Assembly: GCA_019239815.1 (NCBI GenBank)
Contig: JAFAZL010000006.1
Location: 1 to 6,894, forward strand
Direction of reading: 5' to 3'
Length of the DNA stretch: 6,894 nucleotides
From: Acidobacteriota bacterium
GTDB lineage: Bacteria > Acidobacteriota > Terriglobia > Acidoferrales > UBA7541
Shown here: piece by piece, positions 1 through 5,760 of the stretch
Position numbering within the stretch: the first letter of the stretch is position 1
Layout: each line of letters starts with the position of its first letter
The notes under the pieces: generated by a model
What the model saw: the letters and a program-made list of their open reading frames with translations, nothing else
Databases searched by the model: none
Told to the model about the DNA's origin: nothing
Position numbers and translations under genes: made by a program

Positions 1-1111
1 CGTAATCGACCTCTTCTTCCGTATTAAATCGTCCGAGGCCGAAGCGAATCGAGGTGTGAGCCAGGTCTTCGCCCACGCCTAATGCTTTGAGTACGTAACT
101 GGGTTCGAGGGTTGCTGAGGTGCAAGCAGATCCACTCGAGACCGCGATATCGTTGATGCCCATGAGCAGGGATTCGCCCTCGACATAGGCAAAGCTCATA
201 TTCAGGTTGTTGGGCAGGCGATGCTCCATCGAACCGTTGATGAAGACTTCGTCGAGCTTGGCTTCGAGGCCCTTGCGCAGGCGTTCACGGAGAGCAAGGA
301 GCCGCGCGCCTTCGCTCCCCATTTCCTGTTGAGCGATTTCGCAGGCCTTGCCCAGTCCGATGATGCCGGTGACGTTGAGCGTGCCGGACCGCATGCCGCG
401 CTCGTGGCCGCCGCCATCGATGATCGCCGAGAGCTGCACGCGCGGGTTGCGGCGGCGAACGTAAAGCGCGCCAACACCCTTCGGACCGTAAATCTTGTGG
501 CCGGAGATCGCGAGCAGATCGATGTTGTCTTTCTGCACGTCGACCGGAATCTTGCCGACGGCCTGGACGCCATCGACCGCGAAGATAATGCCGTGCTCCT
601 TCGCGATTTTGCCGATTTCCTGGATCGGGTTGATGACGCCAATTTCGTTGTTGGCGTACATAATCGTGATCAAAATCGTCTTCGGCGTGATCGCCTTGCG
701 CACGTCTTCCGGGTCGACACGGCCATCCTTCTGTACCGGCAGATAGGTGACTTCGTAGCCGTACTTTTCGAGGCGCTTGCAGGTGTCGAGCACAGCTTTA
801 TGCTCGATCGCTTGCGTGATGATGTGGTTGCCCTTTTCGCGGTACATCTCGGCAACGCCTTTGATCATCAGGTTGTCGGACTCCGTCGCGCCGCTGGTGA
901 AGATGATTTCCTTCGGCGTGGCGCCAATCAGCGAGGCGATCTGCTGCCGCGCGGTCTCGATCGCTTCTTCACCGGCCCAACCGAATGAGTGGTTCCGGCT
1001 CGCAGCGTTGCCGAATTTCTCGGTGAAATACGGCAGCATCGCATCAACGACACGAGGATCGACCGGCGTGGTCGCGTGATTGTCCATGTAAATCGGGAGC
1101 TTCACAGCCAT
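1..1111 (-). CDS. iscS: Cysteine desulfurase IscS (C-terminus cut by window edge)
   Basis: PLP-dependent cysteine desulfurase that takes sulfur from L-cysteine as a persulfide and passes it to Fe-S cluster scaffolds and tRNA-thiolation enzymes in the cytosol. The reverse-strand translation begins [18 protein letters not shown] and gives 370 residues; about 30 are missing compared with the roughly 404-residue E. coli protein. PLP-site residues fall at the E. coli positions: H104 (AIEHK), D180 and Q183 (VDGVQAVG), and the Schiff-base lysine K206 ([10 protein letters not shown]). The mobile-loop catalytic cysteine is C330 in [17 protein letters not shown], which is the IscS (group I) form, not the SufS form. 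The [12 protein letters not shown] segment is also typical. The ATG at 1111 has AGGAGA at 1119-1124, 7 nt upstream. It lies 55 bp downstream of the Rrf2 regulator on the same strand, so the two are probably co-transcribed; a scaffold gene such as iscU may follow beyond position 1. Confidence 0.97.
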   Translation of the reverse strand, partial: MAVKLPIYMDNHATTPVDPRVVDAMLPYFTEKFGNAASRNHSFGWAGEEAIETARQQIASLIGATPKEIIFTSGATESDNLMIKGVAEMYREKGNHIITQAIEHKAVLDTCKRLEKYGYEVTYLPVQKDGRVDPEDVRKAITPKTILITIMYANNEIGVINPIQEIGKIAKEHGIIFAVDGVQAVGKIPVDVQKDNIDLLAISGHKIYGPKGVGALYVRRRNPRVQLSAIIDGGGHERGMRSGTLNVTGIIGLGKACEIAQQEMGSEGARLLALRERLRKGLEAKLDEVFINGSMEHRLPNNLNMSFAYVEGESLLMGINDIAVSSGSACTSATLEPSYVLKALGVGEDLAHTSIRFGLGRFNTEEEVDY

Positions 1112-1118
1112 TGTTCCG

Positions 1119-1124
1119 TCTCCT
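1119..1124 (-). promoter_or_regulatory. Ribosome binding site of iscS
   Basis: The minus strand reads AGGAGA, with a 7-nt spacer to the ATG at 1111. It sits in the 55-bp gap after the regulator, so iscS can be translated independently of the upstream gene on a shared transcript. Confidence 0.75.
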
Positions 1125-1160
1125 ACTTCTCGAATAATTTCTGTACTTGCGTCGCTGCGA

Positions 1161-1180
1161 CCGGCCCTACCGAAGGCCGG
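1161..1180 (-). other. GC-rich inverted repeat over the regulator stop codon
   Basis: A perfect 6-bp all-GC inverted repeat (ccggcc at 1161-1166, ggccgg at 1175-1180) with an 8-nt loop that contains the TAG stop of the Rrf2 gene (1167-1169). No T-run follows on the minus strand, so it is not a canonical intrinsic terminator. It could act as an RNA-stability or processing element between the regulator and iscS, or be chance in GC-rich DNA. Confidence 0.35.
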
Positions 1181-1613
1181 ATGACAGCGCGACGAGCGCA
1201 GGTTCGTGCGGATCTTCGCTCATCTGAGAAATCGTTACCGTGCCGAGCACTTGCAATATGCTCTCGTTCACGCGGCGCAGCGGCTCTCGCACTGAGCACT
1301 TGTCGGTCGCGTCACAGGTTCCGTGACTCGTGACGCATGACGTGATCAGCACAGGGCCGTCGATCGCCGAAATCACATCGAGTGCGCTAATCTGCCCCGG
1401 CTCTTTCGCCAACTGATACCCGCCGCTCGAACCGTGCTTTGCCGCAACCAGACCTTGCCGTGCGAGCTTCTGAAGAACCTTCGCCATCAGCGTGGTCGAG
1501 ATGCCGTACTCTTCCGAAATTTCGTTGGCACTGCACGCGTGACCGTTGCGGTGTGTCGCAAGGTGCTTCACGGCGATCAGGCCATAGTCGGCTTTTTTCG
1601 ACAGCTTAAACAT
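1167..1613 (-). CDS. Rrf2-family transcriptional regulator, IscR/SufR-like Fe-S sensor
   Basis: A 148-residue DNA-binding regulator beginning [19 protein letters not shown]. Residues 1-70 form the Rrf2 winged helix-turn-helix, with a recognition segment around [19 protein letters not shown] (38-56) and the wing SSGGYQL (62-68). Three cysteines follow at C93, C100 and C106 (C-X6-C-X5-C), where cluster-binding Rrf2 proteins hold an Fe-S cluster. E. coli IscR has C-X5-C-X5-C plus H107. Here the H107 position is R109, and D9 aligns with the Asp ligand known in Streptomyces NsrR. An in-frame TTG at 1625 would add four residues, but it abuts the GGGAGAG motif (1626-1632) with no spacer. The ATG at 1613 (12-nt spacer) gives the usual Rrf2 N-terminus. 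The gene directly precedes iscS, so control of Fe-S assembly and autoregulation are the likely jobs. An NsrR-like nitric oxide sensor is less likely given the neighbour. Confidence 0.93.
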   Translation of the reverse strand: MFKLSKKADYGLIAVKHLATHRNGHACSANEISEEYGISTTLMAKVLQKLARQGLVAAKHGSSGGYQLAKEPGQISALDVISAIDGPVLITSCVTSHGTCDATDKCSVREPLRRVNESILQVLGTVTISQMSEDPHEPALVALSSGLR

Positions 1614-1625
1614 CGGCGAAAGCAA

Positions 1626-1632
1626 CTCTCCC
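1626..1632 (-). promoter_or_regulatory. Ribosome binding site of the Rrf2 regulator
   Basis: The minus strand reads GGGAGAG, ending 12 nt before the ATG at 1613. The spacing is slightly long, but it rules out the TTG at 1625, which would start immediately after the motif. Confidence 0.55.
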
Positions 1633-1642
1633 GGTCAAATAC

Positions 1643-1655
1643 GACAAAATCAGTC
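1643..1655 (-). promoter_or_regulatory. Candidate IscR type 1-like operator core
   Basis: The minus strand reads GACTGATTTTGTC. This matches 12 of 13 positions of the central part of the E. coli IscR type 1 consensus as I recall it (GACTRWWWYAGTC). The outer flanks of the E. coli motif are poorly matched (about 2-3 of 6 on each side). It lies just downstream of the predicted start of transcription of the regulator gene, a position suited to autorepression. The match is seen in the sequence; the function is inferred. Confidence 0.45.
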
Positions 1656-1664
1656 CCAGATGAA

Positions 1665-1693
1665 ATACTATCCTTTCCGCCGCCGCAAGTCAA
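1665..1693 (-). promoter_or_regulatory. Predicted sigma70-type promoter of the regulator-iscS operon
   Basis: On the minus strand a -35 box TTGACT (1688-1693, 5 of 6 to consensus) is separated by exactly 17 bp from a -10 box TAGTAT (1665-1670, 4 of 6, with the conserved TA and final T). Transcription would start near 1658, giving an untranslated leader of about 45 nt that contains the operator core and the ribosome binding site. Confidence 0.6.
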
Positions 1694-1748
1694 ACTACTT
1701 CGCTGCCCTAAGATTGTGCAAAACATTGATTTCGGGCTGGTTGTAGTA

Positions 1749-1760
1749 CTCGTCGACGAG
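1749..1760. other. 12-bp perfect palindrome in the divergent intergenic region
   Basis: CTCGTCGACGAG is fully self-complementary and lies between the regulator promoter and the start of the phosphoesterase gene. It could be an operator. However, one or two perfect 12-bp palindromes are expected by chance in a window of this size. The rest of the 214-bp intergenic region shows no convincing forward promoter. Confidence 0.25.
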
Positions 1761-1815
1761 GTTGCTGACGCCCTCAGGCTCACCCTGCGTGATAGGCTAA
1801 CCTAGCGGATTGGAT

Positions 1816-1821
1816 GAGGAG
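1816..1821 (+). promoter_or_regulatory. Ribosome binding site fixing the phosphoesterase start
   Basis: GAGGAG with a 6-nt spacer to the ATG at 1828. It selects that start over the in-frame TTG at 1810, which lies upstream of the motif. Confidence 0.75.
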
Positions 1822-1827
1822 AGCGGG

Positions 1828-2844
1828 ATGTCCCGTTACACGGATTTGGCCGATCTCGTGAGGATTTGGGCAGTTGGGTGGGCGGTGCTTGCAGGTTGCG
1901 GCGGGGTGCTGGGGCAGACGGCCGCACCCGCTCAGCCCGCGAAACAGGCACCTACAGCGCGGGACTCGACCCAAACTACTGAAGATAAAGTGTTTACGCT
2001 TGTTGGTGCGGGGGATATCGCGGGTTGCGGGGCAGCGCTTGCTGGGGCCGAGGCCACTGCCAAGCTCATCGAGAAAATCCCGGGCGAAGTCTTCGCTTCC
2101 GGCGACCTAGCTTATGAGCACGGCAACGCCACCGAATTCACCGACTGCTATGGCAAGACCTGGGGTCGCTTCAAAGACCGCACCCACCCAACCCTCGGCA
2201 ATCACGAATACGGAACCCCGGGCGCCAGGGACTATTTTCGGTATTGGGGCGATCGAGCCGGCCCGGTTGGCAAGGGTTACTACAGTTTTGATCTGGGCGT
2301 GTGGCACATCATCGCGCTCAATTCGAATTGCGGAGCGCCGGGGCTGGGCGGGTGCGGCGCCGGTTCACCTGAAGAAACCTGGCTGAAGCAGGATCTGAGC
2401 GAGCATGCAAGTTCCTGCATCATCGCGTTCGGACATCACGCGCTCTTTAGCAGCGGAATTTATCGAAAGCACGCCGTGCATCCCGAGCTAAAACAAATCG
2501 TGCAAGATTTGTATGCCGCTCACGCAGATCTGCTCCTCGTTGGGCACGAACATTCCTACGAACGTTTTGCTCCACAGGATCCGGACGGGAAAATCGATCC
2601 GGAGCACGGGATTCGCGAAATCGTAGTCGGAACCGGTGGCCGGAGCCATGATCCGCTGGGATTTGCGATGGACAACAGCGAAGTGCGAAATATGGATACG
2701 TTCGGCGTGATCAAAGTGACGCTGATGCCGCACGGGTATACGTGGGAATTTGTTCCCGTCGAAGGCTCGACGTTTACCGATTCGGGTTCGGGCGTGTGCC
2801 ACAATCGCGCGCCGCAAGAGGCGAGGGCAACCAGTCTAGAGTAG
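1828..2844 (+). CDS. Calcineurin-like metallophosphoesterase, predicted lipoprotein
   Basis: A 338-residue hydrolase of the binuclear-metal calcineurin-like/purple acid phosphatase superfamily, probably cleaving phosphate esters outside the cytoplasm; the substrate cannot be told. The N-terminus has a short hydrophobic stretch (I13-A22) ending in the lipobox LAGC with C24 as the predicted lipidated cysteine. An Ala/Pro/Gln-rich linker to about residue 50 follows. Metal-binding motifs appear in family order: GDIAG (D63), GDLAY (D93), GNHE (N125, H126), GHH (H203, H204) and GHEHSYER (H240, H242). No N-terminal fibronectin-like domain of plant-type purple acid phosphatases is present. Six further cysteines (C67, C107, C168, C176, C197, C324) fit an oxidising, exported location. 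Cleavage by signal peptidase I in the VLGQTAA region is the alternative to lipidation. The gene diverges from the Fe-S regulator and converges on the hexosaminidase, so it is probably monocistronic. Confidence 0.93.
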   Translation: MSRYTDLADLVRIWAVGWAVLAGCGGVLGQTAAPAQPAKQAPTARDSTQTTEDKVFTLVGAGDIAGCGAALAGAEATAKLIEKIPGEVFASGDLAYEHGNATEFTDCYGKTWGRFKDRTHPTLGNHEYGTPGARDYFRYWGDRAGPVGKGYYSFDLGVWHIIALNSNCGAPGLGGCGAGSPEETWLKQDLSEHASSCIIAFGHHALFSSGIYRKHAVHPELKQIVQDLYAAHADLLLVGHEHSYERFAPQDPDGKIDPEHGIREIVVGTGGRSHDPLGFAMDNSEVRNMDTFGVIKVTLMPHGYTWEFVPVEGSTFTDSGSGVCHNRAPQEARATSLE

Positions 2845-2866
2845 AAAGAAGTAGACAACGCGTGAA

Positions 2867-4963
2867 TTACTTTGCACAGCTGCCGCCAACGCTAGCTGCG
2901 TCGACCAGCTTCTGCACCGCACCGGTCGGGAGCAACAAGAGCTGCGCTCTTGGCTCTGCAAGCTGCGTGATCGCAGCCGTCTGGCTCGACTTCCAATCCG
3001 CAGGCGCCGCCGCTCCCTTCGCAATTTCGTCGAGCGCCGCGAGGCCGGCTACGCCTAACGCGGACACATTCTGCGACACCTGTCCGATCTCCTTCACGAG
3101 GAACGATCGCTGCTCAAGCGGCTGCAGCTTCGCGTCGTTGTCTCGCCAGATGATGAACTGCGCGCGCAGACGAGCGGCCGTGTCGGCGTCCTTGCAGCTT
3201 GAGGCGAGGAATTTGTCTACTAGTTCCCCGAACTGGCGGGCTGTGTCGCTCTCCAGCGTAACCGCGTCGACGACGCGATTCATCGGAGTCTGACTCGTTG
3301 GCTCCTCAGGAGCAAGCTTCTCGCGGTTGTAGTCCTTTACCGGCTCGACGACGTCGGCGACCGTCTTCAATGCTTCGAACTCGTCGGGACTCGCTGCCCC
3401 GGCGATGCGCTGGAGCATCGAGCGGTAGTTCGAACGATGCGTCAAGTCGAGCAACTCAAGGCGCACGCTCTCAGCGTGCATGCGGGCGTACATCGATGCG
3501 ACATCGGTGACGCTTTGTGGCGACCACAGCCGTTCCGCGATCGCAGCGCTGCGCGGCCAGACTCGCGAGTCCATATTTTCCGCGTTGACGTACTCCGACC
3601 ACATCGTGGCTTCGCCGCCGAGGATCAGCTTCTGCTGCTCCGGCGTCAGATTCGCTGCTGCGCCGCCCATCGGATCGACCGCGTAGTGGCGCGCCGCCGA
3701 CCAACCAAGATCAATGTAGTACCCGTTCGAAAGAATGCCGCGATAGCCCTGCGACGCGGCTTCGGCGAGCGAAGCCTGGCCGCGCCAAGACTGAATCACG
3801 ATGTCTTTTGGCACGCCGGGAATGAACACTTCATCCCAGCCGACCACGGCTTTGCCGTGCTTGGTGACGAGCTTCTGCACGCGTTGGCTGAAGTAGGCCT
3901 GAAGATTTTTGTTGTCCGCGATGTTGTGAGCCTTCTTGAATTCTTGAATCTTCGGATTCGCGTCCCACTGCTTGCCGTTCACTTCATCGCCGCCGATGTG
4001 GAAGAAATGATCGGGGAAAACTTTGGCCATTTCGCCGATGAAATCGTCGAGAAATTTGTAGGTTTTCTCATTCGTCGGATCCATCGCCGGATCCATCACG
4101 CCCCACTTGCGCTCGATTTGATACGGCCCCGGACCGCTGGCGAGTTCGGGATAGCCGACGAACCAGGCCGTGCTGTGCCCCGGCATGTCGAATTCAGGCA
4201 CGACGCGAATGCCGCGCTCGCGCGCGTATGCAATGAAATCGCGGACTTCGTCCTGCGTGTAATAAAGATTGTCCGAGCCTTGTTCCTGCAGCTTCGGAAA
4301 CTTCTTGCTCTCGATGCGGAAGCCTTGATTTTCAGATAGATGCCAGTGGAAGACATTCATCTTCACGGCTTCCATGCCGTCGACGTTGCGGCGCAAGACG
4401 TCGAGCGGGATAAAGTGGCGGCCGACGTCGAACATGATTCCGCGCCAGGGGAAGCGCGGCGTGTCGTTGATCGTAACGACGGGCACGTCGAATCCGGCTG
4501 CGCCGGGCTCGACTAATTGCAGGAATGTTTGCAGGCCGTGCATCGTGCCGAGTGGAGTTGCGGCATTGAGTTTCGCGCCATCGGGCGTGACTTCGAGTGT
4601 GTAGCTCTCGTCTTCGCCAAGCTCCTGAATCTCTTTGCTGGCGTGGTCGGTGTGAATCGTCAGCGTGGCTTTGCTGCCGGCGGCGGGCGCCTTCGCGGAG
4701 GTCGGGAATGCGGTTTCGCGATTGAGCTGCGTCAGGAATCGAGCGACGGAGTGATCGAGGCGCGGCTCGGTGTGCCCCGTCAACGCAACCGAGAACGTTG
4801 CGTCGACGCGAAGTTCGCCGCTGCCTTGCTGCACGCTCGACGGCCACGGCATCAAGCTCAGTTGGTGCTGCGTTTGCGCGTTTGCCGAAGGCAATTGAAT
4901 CATGGTGCTCAAGAGTAGCGTCATCGCCAGCAGTATTCCCCGAATCGACCGACCGTGCATCAT
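2867..4963 (-). CDS. Secreted beta-N-acetylhexosaminidase, glycoside hydrolase family 20
   Basis: A 698-residue exported enzyme expected to remove terminal beta-linked GlcNAc or GalNAc (for example from chitooligosaccharides or glycoconjugates) by the family's substrate-assisted mechanism. Residues 1-29 are a signal peptide: basic start, hydrophobic core I10-I22, cleavage motif ANA at 27-29. Residues about 33-165 match the GH20b alpha/beta domain. The TIM barrel covers about 168-510, with substrate-binding R174 (FPWRG), HWHLSENQGFR (H206-R216), H263 (PGH), the catalytic pair D326-E327 in HIGGDE, W376 (GWDE), and W455/E457 in GGEATMWSE. Residues 520-698 are Ala/Gln/Leu-rich, look helical, and match no domain I recognise. 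The frame is open upstream to 5185, but the ATG at 4963 has GGAGGG 9 nt upstream and begins the signal peptide, so I start there. It is convergent with the phosphoesterase across 22 bp without a visible terminator. Confidence 0.95.
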   Translation of the reverse strand: MMHGRSIRGILLAMTLLLSTMIQLPSANAQTQHQLSLMPWPSSVQQGSGELRVDATFSVALTGHTEPRLDHSVARFLTQLNRETAFPTSAKAPAAGSKATLTIHTDHASKEIQELGEDESYTLEVTPDGAKLNAATPLGTMHGLQTFLQLVEPGAAGFDVPVVTINDTPRFPWRGIMFDVGRHFIPLDVLRRNVDGMEAVKMNVFHWHLSENQGFRIESKKFPKLQEQGSDNLYYTQDEVRDFIAYARERGIRVVPEFDMPGHSTAWFVGYPELASGPGPYQIERKWGVMDPAMDPTNEKTYKFLDDFIGEMAKVFPDHFFHIGGDEVNGKQWDANPKIQEFKKAHNIADNKNLQAYFSQRVQKLVTKHGKAVVGWDEVFIPGVPKDIVIQSWRGQASLAEAASQGYRGILSNGYYIDLGWSAARHYAVDPMGGAAANLTPEQQKLILGGEATMWSEYVNAENMDSRVWPRSAAIAERLWSPQSVTDVASMYARMHAESVRLELLDLTHRSNYRSMLQRIAGAASPDEFEALKTVADVVEPVKDYNREKLAPEEPTSQTPMNRVVDAVTLESDTARQFGELVDKFLASSCKDADTAARLRAQFIIWRDNDAKLQPLEQRSFLVKEIGQVSQNVSALGVAGLAALDEIAKGAAAPADWKSSQTAAITQLAEPRAQLLLLPTGAVQKLVDAASVGGSCAK

Positions 4964-4972
4964 CTTCGCGTG

Positions 4973-4978
4973 CCCTCC
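4973..4978 (-). promoter_or_regulatory. Ribosome binding site fixing the hexosaminidase start
   Basis: The minus strand reads GGAGGG, 9 nt before the first of two tandem ATG codons (4963, then 4960). It supports a start directly at the signal peptide and argues against the 74-residue upstream extension that the open frame would allow. Confidence 0.75.
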
Positions 4979-5167
4979 GCGCGGATTCCCAACACTAATA
5001 CGATTCAATAACGCTTGGCATCCTCGCATAAGCCTCGGTCTGGCGAAACTGGTTTGTAGGTAGGGAGTTCTTCGCGCGCCATTGCGTGACGTCGCGATGA
5101 TGTCGCGCCAGCGGGCCGATTTGGCCATCGTGCGACCCTGATTCGAAAGAGGATTTGCTTTCGCGGG

Positions 5168-5184
5168 TGGGTTAGAATAACCCA
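5168..5184. promoter_or_regulatory. Perfect dyad overlapping a likely coaD -10 box
   Basis: TGGGTTA-GAA-TAACCCA is a perfect inverted repeat with 7-bp arms and a 3-bp centre. Its middle contains TAGAAT (5173-5178), 5 of 6 to the -10 consensus on the plus strand. This would put the coaD transcript start near 5185, about 30 nt before its ATG. No good -35 box is present at 16-18 bp; TTGCTT (5155-5160) is only 12 bp away. The dyad could be a repressor or activator site shared with the divergent hexosaminidase gene. Confidence 0.45.
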
Positions 5185-5195
5185 AGCGGTTCGCA

Positions 5196-5212
5196 GCGGA
5201 GTTCTGCTCCGC
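5196..5212 (+). promoter_or_regulatory. Hairpin enclosing the coaD Shine-Dalgarno sequence
   Basis: GCGGAG (5196-5201) pairs perfectly with CTCCGC (5207-5212) around the loop TTCTG. The left arm contains GGAG (5198-5201), the only Shine-Dalgarno-like motif before the ATG at 5215 (13-nt spacer). Folding would hide the ribosome site and places the stem 2 nt from the start codon. A weaker competing pairing, GCAG (5193-5196) with CTGC (5204-5207), is possible. Confidence 0.45.
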
Positions 5213-5214
5213 CT

Positions 5215-5703
5215 ATGACGATGAAAACATCGATCGCCATCTATCCGGGCACGTTCGACCCGGTCACCAATGGCCACCTCGACCTGATCGAGCGCGGCGA
5301 AAAGATGTTCGACCTGATCATCGTCGCCGTCCTGCGCAATGCGGAAAAGCAGCCGCTTTTTACGGTGCCAGAGCGCGTGGAAATGCTACGCGAGGTCACC
5401 AGCCGCTGGAGCAGCGTCGAAGTCGATGTGTTCGACGGCTTGCTTGTCGATTATGCGCGCAAACGCGGTGCTGGCGTCATCCTGCGCGGAATCCGCGCTG
5501 TTTCGGACTACGAGTATGAGTTGCAGATGGCGCTGATGAATCGCAAGCTTGAGCCGCGGCTTGAAACCGTGTTCATGCTGCCGGGGCAGCCGTACAGCTT
5601 TTTGAGCTCCAAGCTCGTGCGCGAGATCGCGCAACTCGGCGGGCCGCTGGAAGGTCTCGTCCCGAGCGTTGTGGAAGAGCGAATTCGGGCGAAGATCGCC
5701 TAG
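5215..5703 (+). CDS. coaD: Pantetheine-phosphate adenylyltransferase
   Basis: A cytosolic nucleotidyltransferase that transfers AMP from ATP to 4'-phosphopantetheine, giving dephospho-CoA and pyrophosphate; this is the penultimate step of CoA synthesis. The 162 residues match the usual length (159 in E. coli). The nucleotidyltransferase signature GTFDPVTNGHLDLI holds the catalytic T-x-G-H motif (T18-H21). K45 (NAEKQPLF) and R91/R94 (RGIRAVSDYEYE) correspond to E. coli K42, R88 and R91. The C-terminal nucleotide-binding motif is SFLSSKLVREIA (128-139), with K133 where many homologues have T or S. A second ATG at 5221 would shorten the protein by two residues. The 5215 start is nearer the only GGAG motif, which lies in a hairpin. 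The gene is followed after 57 bp by an aminotransferase on the same strand, with no terminator between them. Confidence 0.97.
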   Translation: MTMKTSIAIYPGTFDPVTNGHLDLIERGEKMFDLIIVAVLRNAEKQPLFTVPERVEMLREVTSRWSSVEVDVFDGLLVDYARKRGAGVILRGIRAVSDYEYELQMALMNRKLEPRLETVFMLPGQPYSFLSSKLVREIAQLGGPLEGLVPSVVEERIRAKIA

Positions 5704-5750
5704 CGCGTCAAGCTAGCTAGCGGGCTCAAAAAAGATTCGCAGTCATCGAC

Positions 5751-5756
5751 AGGAGA
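5751..5756 (+). promoter_or_regulatory. Ribosome binding site fixing a GTG start
   Basis: AGGAGA, 4 nt before the GTG at 5761. This strong motif, together with homology beginning directly after it, establishes the non-ATG start of the aminotransferase. Confidence 0.8.
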
Positions 5757-5760
5757 AACA

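Noticed and set aside
221..988. Long plus-strand open frame (255 codons) opposite iscS
   Set aside because: It lies wholly antisense to a gene with every expected IscS motif, and its translation is rich in D/R/A/V without recognisable domains, as expected from a GC-rich shadow frame.
1700..1827. Forward promoter for the phosphoesterase
   Set aside because: Candidates such as TTGATT or GATAGGCT do not pair with a second box at acceptable spacing, so I could not support one.
2845..2866. Bidirectional terminator between the convergent phosphoesterase and hexosaminidase
   Set aside because: Only 22 bp, with no inverted repeat and no T-run on either strand. Termination must be Rho-dependent or lie within the genes.
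3437..4339. Plus-strand open frame of 300 codons opposite the hexosaminidase
   Set aside because: It is antisense to the GH20 catalytic barrel; the composition is typical of a complementary frame and no family motif is seen.
4964..5185. 74-residue N-terminal extension of the hexosaminidase frame
   Set aside because: It would place the signal peptide internally and overlap the coaD promoter dyad. The ATG at 4963 has a strong GGAGGG site.
5712..5721. GCTAGCTAGC palindrome followed by an A-run between coaD and the aminotransferase
   Set aside because: Considered as a terminator, but the run is A, not T, on the coding strand, and the self-complementary 10-mer leaves no loop. It is probably chance.
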